Source of the DNA: Bradyrhizobium sp. WD16
GTDB lineage: Bacteria > Pseudomonadota > Alphaproteobacteria > Rhizobiales > Xanthobacteraceae
Length of the DNA: 64,000 nucleotides
Reading direction: 5' to 3'
NCBI RefSeq assembly: GCF_024181725.1
Contig: NZ_CP028908.1
Span: forward strand, 2,646,001-2,710,000
The notes under the pieces are model-generated. The model worked only from the letters and a program-made list of their open reading frames with translations. It was not told the DNA's origin and did no database searches. The position numbers and the translations under genes are program-made. Of this stretch, positions 54,937 to 64,000 are shown piece after piece. Position 1 is the stretch's first letter. The number at the start of each line of letters is the position of its first letter.

Positions 54937-57603
54937 ATGAATATCGAAAAATATACCGACCGTGCGCGGGGCTTCATTCAGTCCGCGCAATCGCTGGCAT
55001 TGCGCGAGGGACATCAGCAATTCACCCCGCTGCATTTGCTCAAGGTGCTGCTGGACGACAGCGAGGGGCTGGCCGGCGGTCTGATCGACCGCTCCGGGGG
55101 TAACTCCCGCGCCATCCTCAATGCCACCGAAACCGAACTCGGCAAGATGCCGAAGGTGTCGGGCAGCGGTGCCGGCCAGGTCTATCTCGCGCCCGCGACC
55201 GCGCGGGTGTTCGATGCGGCCGAGAAGGCGGCCGAGAAGGCCAGCGACAGTTTCGTCACCGTCGAGCGCCTTCTCCTGGCGCTGTCGCTGGAGAAGGACA
55301 GCGACGCAGGTGCGCTGCTCAAGCAGGGCGGCGTCACCCCGCAAAATCTCAATGCCGCGATCGAGGCCCTGCGCAAGGGCCGCACCGCCGACAGCGCCTC
55401 GGCGGAGAACGCCTATGACGCCCTGAAGAAATACGCCCGAGACCTGACCCAGGCGGCGCGCGACGGCAAGCTCGACCCGGTGATCGGCCGGGACGAGGAG
55501 ATTCGCCGCACCATCCAGGTGCTGTCGCGCCGGACCAAGAACAATCCCGTGCTGATCGGCGAGCCCGGCGTCGGCAAGACCGCCATCGTCGAGGGTCTCG
55601 CGCTGCGCATCCTCAACGGCGACGTTCCCGAGAGCCTCAAGGACAAGAAGCTCCTGTCACTCGATCTCGGCGCGCTGATCGCCGGAGCCAAATATCGCGG
55701 TGAGTTCGAAGAGCGGCTGAAGGCCGTGCTGCAGGAGGTTACTGGCGCCGAAGGCGGCATCATCCTGTTCATCGACGAGATGCACACGCTGGTCGGTGCC
55801 GGCAAGGCCGACGGCGCCATGGATGCCTCGAATCTGCTCAAGCCGGCACTGGCGCGCGGCGAGCTGCACTGCATCGGCGCCACGACCCTCGACGAATACC
55901 GCAAGCATGTCGAGAAGGACGCCGCCCTGGCACGGCGCTTTCAGCCGGTCTTCGTCTCGGAGCCGACCGTCGAGGACACCATCTCGATCCTGCGCGGGCT
56001 CAAGGACAAGTACGAGCAGCACCACGGCGTGCGCATCGCCGACAGCGCGCTGGTAGCCGCCACGACCCTGTCCAACCGCTACATCACCGACCGTTTCCTG
56101 CCCGACAAGGCCATCGACCTTGTCGACGAGGCGGCGGCGCGGCTGAAGATGCAGGTGGATTCCAAGCCGGAAGAGCTCGACTTGATCGATCGCGAGATCG
56201 TCCGGCTCAAGATCGAGCAGGAGGCGCTCAAGAAGGAGAGCGATCCTGGTTCGCGCAGCCGCCTGCAGACCCTGGAGACCGAGCTCGCCGATCTCGAGAA
56301 GCGCTCGGCCGACCTGACATCGCGCTGGAGCGCGGAGAAGGGCAAGCTGTCGGATGCCGCCAAGCTCAAGGCCGAGCTCGACCAGCTCCGTGTCGAACTC
56401 GCCAATGCCCAGCGCCGCGGCGAATACCAGCGCGCGGGCGAGCTGGCCTATGGCCGGATCCCCGAACTGGAGAAGAAGCTCGCGGGCATCGAGGAGAGCG
56501 AGGCCGGCGGCGCCATGGTCGAGGAGGCGGTCACCACCGATCACGTCGCCCAGGTGGTGTCGCGCTGGACCGGCGTGCCCGTCGACAAGATGCTTGAAGG
56601 CGAAAAGGAAAAGCTCCTCAAGATGGAGGAGGCGATCGGCAAGCGCGTCATCGGCCAGACCGAAGCGGTGCGGGCGGTGTCGACTGCGGTGCGCCGCTCC
56701 CGTGCCGGCCTGCAGGATCCGAACCGGCCGATCGGCTCGTTCATGTTCCTTGGCCCCACTGGCGTCGGCAAGACCGAACTGACCAAGGCACTCGCCGAAT
56801 ACCTCTTCGACGATGAAACCGCCATGGTGCGTATGGACATGTCGGAATACATGGAGAAGCACTCCGTGGCCCGGCTGATCGGCGCGCCCCCGGGCTATGT
56901 CGGCTATGACGAGGGCGGGGCTCTTACCGAGGCGGTGCGGCGGCGTCCCTATCAGGTTGTCCTGTTCGACGAGATCGAGAAGGCGCATCCGGACGTGTTC
57001 AACGTGCTGCTGCAGGTCCTCGATGACGGCCGCCTGACCGACGGTCAGGGGCGCACCGTCGACTTCCGCAACACGCTGATCATCATGACCTCCAATCTCG
57101 GCGCCGAATTCCTGGTGAACCAGCCCGAGGGCGAGGACACCAGTGCGGTGCGCGACCTGGTGATGACGGCGGTGCGGGCCAATTTCCGGCCTGAATTCCT
57201 CAACCGCGTGGACGAGATCATCCTCTTCCACCGGCTGCAGAAGAGCGAGATGGGTCGTATCGTCGAGATTCAGTTCGGCCGGCTGCAGAAGCTGCTCGAG
57301 GATCGCAAGATCACGCTGAAGCTCGACGCATCGGCACGCGACTGGCTCGCCGAAAAGGGCTGGGATCCCGCCTATGGCGCCCGGCCGTTGAAGCGGGTGA
57401 TCCAGCGCAGCGTGCAGGATCCGCTCGCCGAGATGATCCTGGCCGGCGATGTTCGCGATGGCGAGGACGTGGTGATCGCCGCCGGTCAGCATGGGCTGAC
57501 TTTCAATGGCGAAGAGGTCGTGATGGCGAACGAGGTGTTCGAAAGTCGCGGCGCGGTGCCGCCGGTCCTGCGCACGGGCGAGGGGCCGCGAACGACCCAT
57601 TGA
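54937..57603 (+). CDS. clpB: ATP-dependent disaggregase ClpB
   Basis: 888 residues from ATG 54937 ([18 protein letters not shown]). The N-domain is followed by AAA+ module 1 (Walker [10 protein letters not shown], Walker [10 protein letters not shown]), the coiled-coil middle domain (about 410-540, Glu/Lys-rich) and AAA+ module 2 (Walker [10 protein letters not shown], Walker [12 protein letters not shown]). Pore loops are KYRGEFEER and GYVGYDEGG. It works with DnaK on aggregated proteins in the cytoplasm. A strong terminator follows. Confidence 0.96.
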   Translation: MNIEKYTDRARGFIQSAQSLALREGHQQFTPLHLLKVLLDDSEGLAGGLIDRSGGNSRAILNATETELGKMPKVSGSGAGQVYLAPATARVFDAAEKAAEKASDSFVTVERLLLALSLEKDSDAGALLKQGGVTPQNLNAAIEALRKGRTADSASAENAYDALKKYARDLTQAARDGKLDPVIGRDEEIRRTIQVLSRRTKNNPVLIGEPGVGKTAIVEGLALRILNGDVPESLKDKKLLSLDLGALIAGAKYRGEFEERLKAVLQEVTGAEGGIILFIDEMHTLVGAGKADGAMDASNLLKPALARGELHCIGATTLDEYRKHVEKDAALARRFQPVFVSEPTVEDTISILRGLKDKYEQHHGVRIADSALVAATTLSNRYITDRFLPDKAIDLVDEAAARLKMQVDSKPEELDLIDREIVRLKIEQEALKKESDPGSRSRLQTLETELADLEKRSADLTSRWSAEKGKLSDAAKLKAELDQLRVELANAQRRGEYQRAGELAYGRIPELEKKLAGIEESEAGGAMVEEAVTTDHVAQVVSRWTGVPVDKMLEGEKEKLLKMEEAIGKRVIGQTEAVRAVSTAVRRSRAGLQDPNRPIGSFMFLGPTGVGKTELTKALAEYLFDDETAMVRMDMSEYMEKHSVARLIGAPPGYVGYDEGGALTEAVRRRPYQVVLFDEIEKAHPDVFNVLLQVLDDGRLTDGQGRTVDFRNTLIIMTSNLGAEFLVNQPEGEDTSAVRDLVMTAVRANFRPEFLNRVDEIILFHRLQKSEMGRIVEIQFGRLQKLLEDRKITLKLDASARDWLAEKGWDPAYGARPLKRVIQRSVQDPLAEMILAGDVRDGEDVVIAAGQHGLTFNGEEVVMANEVFESRGAVPPVLRTGEGPRTTH

Positions 57604-57618
57604 CGATCAAGCAGTCAG

Positions 57619-57646
57619 ATGGCCGGGGCGGTGCCCCGGCCATTTT
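57619..57646 (+). terminator. Intrinsic terminator after clpB
   Basis: ATGGCCGGGGC and GCCCCGGCCAT form an 11-bp perfect stem with a 3-base loop, followed by TTTTC. It lies 16 bp after the clpB stop. Confidence 0.85.
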
Positions 57647-57711
57647 CGTCGCAGGCGGCTTCATGCTCGGCTGAGGTCCGGTCGGCGCAGTGGCCATCGA
57701 GGGACGGATCG

Positions 57712-58638
57712 ATGTCGCTCTATGCTCTGATCAAGCGCAATGGCCCGAGCGGCTTCGGCTATGGTTCGACGGCGGCAGACGTTACCGCGGGGCTGGATCT
57801 TGGCGGCAAGACCATCCTCGTCACCGGCTGCAGCTCCGGTCTCGGATTCGAGACCATGCGTGTCCTCGCCCTGCGCGGCGCCACCGTGATTGGTACCGCC
57901 CGGACCGAGGCTAAGGCGCGGGCCGCAGCGGCGGCAGTCGGTGGTCGTGTCAGCGCCATCGCCTGCGATCTGTCCGAACCATCATCGGTGCGCGGCGCTG
58001 TCGCCGCGGTTAAGGCAGGGGGTGCGCCTCTCGCTGCCGTCATCTGCAATGCCGGCGTTATGGGGTTGCCGCGGCTGACCCTGATCCATGGCCTCGAGGG
58101 CCACTTCTTCACCAACCATATTGGCCATTTCATGCTGGTCACGGGGTTGCTCGATCAGCTCGCCGCTGACGGCCGGGTCGTGATGGTGAGCAGTGCCGCC
58201 CATCGGTGGGCGCAGCCAGGCGGCATTGATTTCGACAATCTGTCGGGTGCTAAATGCTACCGTCCGTCGAGGGCCTATGGGCAGTCGAAATTCGCCAATC
58301 TGGTGTTTGCCAAGGAGCTCGCCCATCGGCTCGCCGGCACGGGGCGCGTTGCCAACGCGATCCATCCCGGCATCGTCATGGAGACCAACGTGACGCGCCA
58401 CATGACCAATCCGCTGCTGGAGGTGGCGAGAGTGGTAGGCGGTTGGCTCGCCTTCAAGACCATCCCCCAGGGGGCGGCAACGCAGTCCTACGTCGCGGTC
58501 CATCCCGACGTCGCCCGGCTGTCGGGATGCTATTTTGCCGACTGCAACCTGGCGAACCCGCGGCCCGACGCGGAAGATCCATCGATCTGCCCGCGGCTGT
58601 GGGCGATGTCGGAGGCGATCGTCGCGGGCTTGGACTGA
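57712..58638 (+). CDS. Short-chain dehydrogenase/reductase (protochlorophyllide/retinol-type)
   Basis: 308 residues from ATG 57712. The Rossmann motif is VTGCSSGLGFETMRVLALRG, followed by CDLSEPSSV, ICNAGVMGLP, MVSSAAHRW and the active site YGQSKFAN (YxxxK). The overall layout is like light-independent SDRs of the retinol dehydrogenase/WWOX group. The substrate is unknown. Confidence 0.87.
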   Translation: MSLYALIKRNGPSGFGYGSTAADVTAGLDLGGKTILVTGCSSGLGFETMRVLALRGATVIGTARTEAKARAAAAAVGGRVSAIACDLSEPSSVRGAVAAVKAGGAPLAAVICNAGVMGLPRLTLIHGLEGHFFTNHIGHFMLVTGLLDQLAADGRVVMVSSAAHRWAQPGGIDFDNLSGAKCYRPSRAYGQSKFANLVFAKELAHRLAGTGRVANAIHPGIVMETNVTRHMTNPLLEVARVVGGWLAFKTIPQGAATQSYVAVHPDVARLSGCYFADCNLANPRPDAEDPSICPRLWAMSEAIVAGLD

Positions 58639-58687
58639 CGCAGGCGCCGCGCGGTGTCAGCTCCTGCACCGCGCGGCGGCCGATGTC

Positions 58688-60319
58688 CTATTTTGCCGTC
58701 ACCCTGTAGATCGCATTCTCGATATCTGACGAGAAATAGATCGTCCCCGATCCGCCAACGGCGACCCCTGTGGGAATATCTGTCGGCGGCAGGCCCGGCG
58801 CGGCAACGAGGCCGATCGGCAGGTTGGATGCGATCTCGCTGATGGTGCCGGTCTGCGGATCGATTTCGACCAGCCTCTTCGCGCCGACCTCGGCGACGAC
58901 GAGCTTGCCCGCCGGCGTGACCGCGAGTCCCTCGGGCATCTTCAGGTCCTTGGCTACGACCGTCCTGGTGCCGCTGGCGAGGTCGATCCTCGCGACCAGC
59001 CCGCCGAAGGCTTCGGTGAGATAGACACTCCCGTTCGGCCCCTCGGCGAGACCGACCGGTCCGGCAAGGTCGCCAATGATCGTGCTGCGGTCCTTGCCGT
59101 GTTCGCCGCTCACTTTCGTCAGCGACTTTGCCCCCAATTCGTTGACCAGGAGGCTGCCGTCGTCGAGACGGATCGCATCATAGGGCGCCTTGAAGTCGTG
59201 CAGCATCTCGAGCGTCTTGCCGGTGTTGCGATCGACCAGTTGCACCGTGCCTGTGATCCAGCTCGACAGCACGACGACGTCTCCCTTCGCCGTCGCGCTC
59301 ATCGGATAGTCCAGGGTGACCCCATCGGCATGCATGCGGCTGACCTCCGAGACGCCGCCGGTCGTGCCATCGACGCTGCGATAGGCGAATACATCGGCGA
59401 CATAGATTGTGTCCTTGCCGCCCGCTGAGACGACGGCGATGCCGCCGGGCAGCGCCAGCTTGCCGATGATGACCTGCTTCGCCACGCCGCTTTCCGGATC
59501 GATCTCCTGGATGCCGTTGTCGGCCATGTCGGACACGAAGATGTGGTCCTTGGCGTCGATCGCCAGATTGTCCAGCGAGGGCTTGAGCTGCGCGACGACG
59601 TTCTTGGCGCCGGTCTTGACGTCGACGCGGACGAGCTGGCCGTTAGCCGTATCGACCACCCAGAGACGGCCCTTCGAGTCGAAATTCGCCGCCGCGGGCA
59701 CCTTGAAGCCCTCGGCGACGATGGTCAGCTCGGCCTTGTCGACGTCGATTGCCGCGATCTGGCCCTTGAACCACAGCGGGCCATAGAGCCGGCCGTCCGG
59801 TCCGAATTCGAAACCGTTGAGGCCGCCCATCTTCTCCATGATCTTGCGCGCCGGCTTGGCGCCCTCGACATCGATCTCGTAGAGAGCATCGCCGAGGAAC
59901 ACCTGAGTCGCGAACAGGCGACCATCCTTGCGGAAGGCGAGGGAGTTGATGCCAGGCAGGCCGGAAGCGAGCTTGCGGATCTGCCCGTCGCCCTTGCGCG
60001 CATAGAGGTCGCCGGACAGATACGCCGTCCAGGCCATGGTGCCGTCGGGGGCGAAAGCGATGTCGTCCGCCATGCCCTCGGGGTTCGGCACGGCAATTTT
60101 GGCTGTGCCGTTGGCGATGTCGACCTCGTAGAGTGCGGCGCCGGCGACACTGCCGGCGAATAGCCGGCCATCACGGTCGAAGCCGAGACCATGGACGCCA
60201 TGGAAGGCCGAGCCGGGAACCAGCCGAGTGACCGTGTAGCCGTCCGCACGAGCCCCGGTGCCGGCTGTGAGCGCGAGTGCGCCCACCATGATCGCGCCGA
60301 GTGAAAGCCGCCCAATCAT
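58688..60319 (-). CDS. Secreted SMP-30/NHL-type beta-propeller protein
   Basis: 543 residues from ATG 60319, with GGAAGGATTTG upstream. A signal peptide (LGAIMVGALALTAGTGARA) precedes about eleven repeats of the pattern GxxxDxxGxLxVxD, such as GLGFDRDGRLFAGSV and NFDSKGRLWVVDTANG. It is predicted to be a periplasmic six- or multi-bladed propeller of the gluconolactonase/NHL group; substrate and role are unknown. It is divergent from an MFS transporter. Confidence 0.85.
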   Translation of the reverse strand: MIGRLSLGAIMVGALALTAGTGARADGYTVTRLVPGSAFHGVHGLGFDRDGRLFAGSVAGAALYEVDIANGTAKIAVPNPEGMADDIAFAPDGTMAWTAYLSGDLYARKGDGQIRKLASGLPGINSLAFRKDGRLFATQVFLGDALYEIDVEGAKPARKIMEKMGGLNGFEFGPDGRLYGPLWFKGQIAAIDVDKAELTIVAEGFKVPAAANFDSKGRLWVVDTANGQLVRVDVKTGAKNVVAQLKPSLDNLAIDAKDHIFVSDMADNGIQEIDPESGVAKQVIIGKLALPGGIAVVSAGGKDTIYVADVFAYRSVDGTTGGVSEVSRMHADGVTLDYPMSATAKGDVVVLSSWITGTVQLVDRNTGKTLEMLHDFKAPYDAIRLDDGSLLVNELGAKSLTKVSGEHGKDRSTIIGDLAGPVGLAEGPNGSVYLTEAFGGLVARIDLASGTRTVVAKDLKMPEGLAVTPAGKLVVAEVGAKRLVEIDPQTGTISEIASNLPIGLVAAPGLPPTDIPTGVAVGGSGTIYFSSDIENAIYRVTAK

Positions 60320-60524
60320 CTCAAATCCTTCCGAGTTTGTTTGTTGATACGAGCCAGTATGCGTGGGCCTGCCGTTGGGTGCAAAGGGTTGTGGGCTCAG
60401 AACTTGTGGCGTCGGACAGCCTTGCGCCGCGGCAGCGCCTGGTTGCACGATCGCGCTAGCGGTTGACAGTCTGGCCCAACGGGCTTCGACTGGGCGCAGC
60501 GGCAATCAGAAATTGAGATCTGAG

Positions 60525-61754
60525 ATGGTGTCGGATGCCCCTCGAACTGCGCCACGCTGGCGCGATGTCCCGCGCGGGGTCTGGGCTCTCGGCTTCGTGT
60601 CGATGCTGATGGATATCTCCTCGGAGATGATCCATGCATTGCTGCCGGTCTATCTGACCACTGTGCTCGGCCTGTCCGTGCTGACGGTTGGCTTCATCGA
60701 AGGCATCGCCGAATCCACGGCGATGATCACCAGAATATTCTCCGGCGCGCTGTCGGATTGGCTTGGGCGGCGCAAGCTCCTGGCGGCGCTTGGTTACGGA
60801 CTCGCGGCCTTCACCAAGCCGGTGTTTCCGCTCGCTACCACCGCGGCGTGGTTCGTCGCCGCGCGCTTTGTCGACCGCATCGGCAAGGGCATCAGGGGGG
60901 CGCCGCGCGATGCGCTGGTGGCGGATCTTTCGCCGCCGCAGGAGCGCGGCGCGAGTTTCGGCCTGCGCCAGTCGCTCGATACCGTCGGCGCGTTCATCGG
61001 CCCGCTCCTCGCCGTGGGGCTGATGCTCTGGACACTCGATAGCTACCGCACCGTGTTCTGGATCGCGGTGGTGCCGGCGTTTGCCTCGCTGCTGCTGATC
61101 ACGGTCGGGGTCGAGGAGCCGCGCGGCCATGAAGGGCGGCCGCGCCAGCGCCTGCGGTTCGCCGATGCCGGACGCCTCGGTGCGCGGTTCTGGATCGTCG
61201 TCGGCATTGCCGTGATCCTGACGCTGGCGCGCTTCAGCGAAGCCTTTCTGGTGCTGCGCGCCCAGCGCGCCGGCCTGTCGGTCGCCATGGTGCCGCTCAT
61301 CATGGTGGTGATGAATGTGGTCTATGCCCTGGCCGCCTATCCGGCGGGCGTGCTCTCCGACCGCATCGGGCGGGGCGGGGTGCTGATCGCCGGGACTGCC
61401 TGTCTCGTCGCCGCCGATCTCGTCTTCGCCCTCGGCACCTCGGTGCCTGCGGCGATGGTTGGCGTTGCGGTCTGGGGCCTGCATATGGGGCTGACCCAGG
61501 GTCTCCTTGCAGCACTCGTCGCCGACACCGCGCCGGTGGATCTGCGCGGCACCGCATTCGGCGTCTACAGTCTTGCCGCCGGCATCGCGACCCTCATCTC
61601 CAGCATCATTGCCGGCGCGTTGTGGGATGAGTTCGGGCCCGCCGCCACATTTTTCGCCGGGGCCGGCTTCACCGCCCTGGCGCTGCTTGGCCTGTCGATC
61701 ATGCGGGAAACTTGGCGGCGGCCCGGCGCGGTCGCTGGTCCGCCGAAGTCATGA
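60525..61754 (+). CDS. MFS transporter
   Basis: 409 residues with about 11-12 hydrophobic segments. The MFS loop 2-3 motif is GALSDWLGRRKLL, and the equivalent in the second half is GVLSDRIGRGGVL. The start VWALGFVSMLMDISSEMIHALLPVYL resembles the family-1 MFS of the YfcJ/arabinose-polymer-like group. RIGKGIRGAPRDALVAD is a conserved loop in this branch. The substrate is unknown. Confidence 0.88.
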   Translation: MVSDAPRTAPRWRDVPRGVWALGFVSMLMDISSEMIHALLPVYLTTVLGLSVLTVGFIEGIAESTAMITRIFSGALSDWLGRRKLLAALGYGLAAFTKPVFPLATTAAWFVAARFVDRIGKGIRGAPRDALVADLSPPQERGASFGLRQSLDTVGAFIGPLLAVGLMLWTLDSYRTVFWIAVVPAFASLLLITVGVEEPRGHEGRPRQRLRFADAGRLGARFWIVVGIAVILTLARFSEAFLVLRAQRAGLSVAMVPLIMVVMNVVYALAAYPAGVLSDRIGRGGVLIAGTACLVAADLVFALGTSVPAAMVGVAVWGLHMGLTQGLLAALVADTAPVDLRGTAFGVYSLAAGIATLISSIIAGALWDEFGPAATFFAGAGFTALALLGLSIMRETWRRPGAVAGPPKS

Positions 61755-61841
61755 GCCTGTGCCTTCGCGCATGCGGCACCGCGCATCAGGAGAGCGCAGG
61801 AGTGTCAGTTGAACGCGGAAGTGTCAGGGGGGGGGGCGCGA

Positions 61842-63959
61842 TCAGCGTGATTCGCTCGACGAGGTCGCGGCTGCCGTGGTTGCGCCCGTGGCACGATTGA
61901 GAGTGCCCGGAGTTGTGGCGCCGATCAGGCCCTTGGGCTTGGCGGGGGAGGGGGCCGGATCCTGGTTTTGCGCCACGCGCGCGCCGCTGCGGTTGTTCAT
62001 CATGCCGTCGAGGTGATCACGCTCTTGCTCGAAGCTCGCGAGCAGCGGTCCTTCCAGCGATCGGCCGCGCGGCAGCTTGACTCGCATCGGGTCGACGAAG
62101 CGTCCATTCACCAGGATCTCGTAGTGGACGTGAGCACCGGTCGACAGGCCCGTCGACCCGACGAAGCCGATCACCTGGCCCTGGCGCACGCGCTTGCCCG
62201 GCTCCATGCCCTTGGCGAAGGCGCTCATGTGGCCGTAGGCGGTCTCATAGCCGTTGGGGTGCTTGATGCGGATATATTTGCCATAGCCGCCGGACCATTC
62301 GGCCTTTTCGATGACGCCGTTGCCGGAGGAGAAGATCGGCGTTCCGTAGGCGGTGGCCCAGTCGACGCCGGTATGCATCTTGGTGTAGCCGAGGATCGGA
62401 TGGCGGCGGGCGCCGAACGGCGAGCGCATGATCGCGGTGTTGACCGGCTTGCGCACCAGGAACTTCTTCGCGCTCTTGCCGGTCTCGTCGTAGAAATCGA
62501 CGACGCCGTCGTCGGGGGTCTGGAAGCGGTAGAATTTCTTGGTTTCGCCGCCCACTGTCAGAGAGGCGTAGAACACGTCGTTCTTGTCGGGCGTCGCGGC
62601 ATTGTCGTCCTCACCCGCATAGAACACCTCGAACGAGTCGCCTGGCTGCACTTTGCGCTGGAAATCGACGTCGTAGGAATAGATCCGGATCATGTCCTCG
62701 ATGACGGACGGCGGAACCTTGTTGCGCATCGCCGTCTCGTAGATGCTCTGGTAGAGCCGGACGCCGCTGCCATCATCCTCGTCTTCGCTGTCATCGCTGG
62801 TGTCGGCGGTCGCGGTGGTCGAGTTGAGGCTCTGGACGTCGACGGCGACGTATTTGCCCATATCGGACAGGGCGGCCACGGCCTCGACGGTGGTGTCGTT
62901 GGCGACAATGACTCGGTAAGGCTGGAGCCGCTGGCCGGGCGCCGAGGCGACCATCAGGACCCGGACCTTCTGGCCTTCCTTCAGGCCGCCGTCCTTGCCG
63001 CGCGGTCCGAGCGTCGCGGCAATCGATTTCGCTTCCTCTGCGGTGCCGCCTTGATCGCGGATGATCGAGACGATGGTGTCGCCCTTCTTGACGATGTGGA
63101 TGCGCTCGGCCGGCTGGGCGCCGCCGGTCGCCTGCTCCTTGGTCTTGGGCAGCAGCGTGACGTTTTCCGGCACGATCCGTGCTTCAAAGCCGGCATATGG
63201 GTCGACGCCGCCCTCGGCCGCATAGGCCATCTTGATGTCCATGGGTCCGCCGGCCGATGCGTAGCGCACACCCCCGGTCGGACCATTGCCGCGCCAGTGG
63301 GAGGCATCACGGACACGCAGCAGCACCTCATCCATGGAAACTGTCGCGGCGATCTTGGCCTTGGGTAGCACGGTGCCGAGGTCGCGGGTCACGAAAGAGA
63401 CCTCGGCATCGGGCTCGGCGCCGCCGTTCTGCGCCTCGTCTTCCGCGGCGGGCGGCGGTGTGCCGACATCGGCCAGCATGCGCTGGGCGTTGAACGGCGG
63501 AATCTTGGCGGAGAGTTCGCTGGTGGTCAGCGACAGGTTGCCGGAAATGCGGATGAAGGGGCGCACGCGCATGACGTCGCGATTACCGACCCGCATTGCC
63601 TGCGACACGCGCAATACCTGCCGCGCCGCATTGGCTTCGCTCGGTGGCGGCAGACGATCGGCCTTGCGCGCGGCGGCCTGCTTGTCATTGGTGCCGAAGG
63701 CGCCACGCAGCGCGCCTTCGACGCGCTCCGGCAGCTTGGCGAAAGTCATCTCGCCGTCGAGCGATGTGAAAACGGCGCCGCCGATGAGGGCCGCGCCGCA
63801 CAGACCCGTCAGAATGGTGCCGCTGAACCACTGCACGGACACGCGGCGGCGATCGATGACGGCAGCTTCGGAGCCGTCGACCGACAGCGGCGGTTCATGG
63901 CCGAGATCGATGATCTCCGCCTCGCGCCCGTGCTGCCCCCGTACAGTGCCGTGGTTCAA
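61842..63959 (-). CDS. M23-family murein metallopeptidase
   Basis: 705 residues. The start is a TTG at 63959 with GGGGGAAAG upstream; the gene may begin further in. A cytoplasmic N-terminus and a membrane helix (FSGTILTGLCGAALIGGAVF, about 45-65) are followed by a long periplasmic region containing a LysM-like KGDTIVSIIRDQGG and the M23 domain. Zinc ligands are in HPILGYTKMHTGVDWA, YGHMSAFAKG and GAHVHYEILVNG. It is a DD-endopeptidase-type envelope enzyme. The C-terminus is Ala/Thr/Ser-rich. Confidence 0.9.
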   Translation of the reverse strand: MNHGTVRGQHGREAEIIDLGHEPPLSVDGSEAAVIDRRRVSVQWFSGTILTGLCGAALIGGAVFTSLDGEMTFAKLPERVEGALRGAFGTNDKQAAARKADRLPPPSEANAARQVLRVSQAMRVGNRDVMRVRPFIRISGNLSLTTSELSAKIPPFNAQRMLADVGTPPPAAEDEAQNGGAEPDAEVSFVTRDLGTVLPKAKIAATVSMDEVLLRVRDASHWRGNGPTGGVRYASAGGPMDIKMAYAAEGGVDPYAGFEARIVPENVTLLPKTKEQATGGAQPAERIHIVKKGDTIVSIIRDQGGTAEEAKSIAATLGPRGKDGGLKEGQKVRVLMVASAPGQRLQPYRVIVANDTTVEAVAALSDMGKYVAVDVQSLNSTTATADTSDDSEDEDDGSGVRLYQSIYETAMRNKVPPSVIEDMIRIYSYDVDFQRKVQPGDSFEVFYAGEDDNAATPDKNDVFYASLTVGGETKKFYRFQTPDDGVVDFYDETGKSAKKFLVRKPVNTAIMRSPFGARRHPILGYTKMHTGVDWATAYGTPIFSSGNGVIEKAEWSGGYGKYIRIKHPNGYETAYGHMSAFAKGMEPGKRVRQGQVIGFVGSTGLSTGAHVHYEILVNGRFVDPMRVKLPRGRSLEGPLLASFEQERDHLDGMMNNRSGARVAQNQDPAPSPAKPKGLIGATTPGTLNRATGATTAAATSSSESR

Positions 63960-64000
63960 GTCGACTTTCCCCCAATTCCAGATGCCCGGATCGATCGAAC

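Noticed and set aside
55657..57600. 647-residue open frame opposite clpB
   Set aside because: Shadow of clpB codons on the other strand. It is full of RR/HH/Leu stretches and has no plausible start or domain.

Overview
The window looks like chromosome from a high-GC alphaproteobacterium of the Bradyrhizobium/Rhodopseudomonas/Nitrobacter type (Rhizobiales). The case rests on family content and gene order: chorismate mutase-hisC-tyrA, metXW behind a SAM-II riboswitch, a TlpA-type thioredoxin, CpdR, ftsEX beside a zinc-ribbon DUF3426 protein, a DUF4175 protein, and etfBA followed by a 3-hydroxyacyl-CoA dehydrogenase. Genus assignment is inference. No rRNA, tRNA or CRISPR array was seen.

The main feature is a complete soluble methane monooxygenase (sMMO) operon at 13.3-23.3 kb: mmoX-Y-B-Z-D-C, then the sigma54 activator mmoR, an unidentified 114-residue ORF, and the GroEL-like mmoG. 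A textbook -24/-12 sigma54 promoter precedes mmoX, and every di-iron ligand of MmoX sits at the canonical residue number. The cluster lies between alkA and gluQ. It is bracketed by two copies of about 120 bp of what appears to be the original alkA-gluQ intergenic region, and an istB (IS21-type) remnant lies at its left edge. By eye its base composition is lower in GC than its neighbours. It is therefore read as an acquired island in an otherwise ordinary chromosome.

Left of the island (0-12.4 kb): a RES/Xre toxin-antitoxin pair with a readable promoter/operator; a COG0523 GTPase behind a Zur-like box; a ribonucleotide reductase operon (nrdA-nrdB) behind a cobalamin riboswitch, whose small subunit has Phe at the radical tyrosine position (subclass Ic signature); an MBL-fold protein and an amidohydrolase lying between a complete HNH endonuclease gene and a 93-bp duplicate of that gene's 3' end; and an AlkA-type glycosylase.

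Right of the island (23.4-64 kb): gluQ, a hybrid histidine kinase, a YihY protein, a HIG1 protein with a PduO cobalamin adenosyltransferase, etfBA, hbd, a small stress-type cluster (ArsR, AHSA1, DUF899, VOC, DUF1428, partly decayed), tlpA, argH-lptM-lysA, DUF4175, cpdR, DUF3426, ftsEX, ydcF, plsC, chaC, DUF2125, tyrA-hisC-chorismate mutase, metXW, a histidine-rich TIGR02594-like protein, clpB, an SDR, a secreted beta-propeller, an MFS transporter and an M23 peptidase.

A family of modular palindromic repeats, each bounded by CTAGTG and CACTAG, is scattered between genes at about 12.4, 21.4, 26.6, 29.9-30.4, 42.5 and 46.2-46.5 kb. At least five arm types occur, singly, abutting with shared ends, or as hybrids, and one copy lies inside the sMMO operon.
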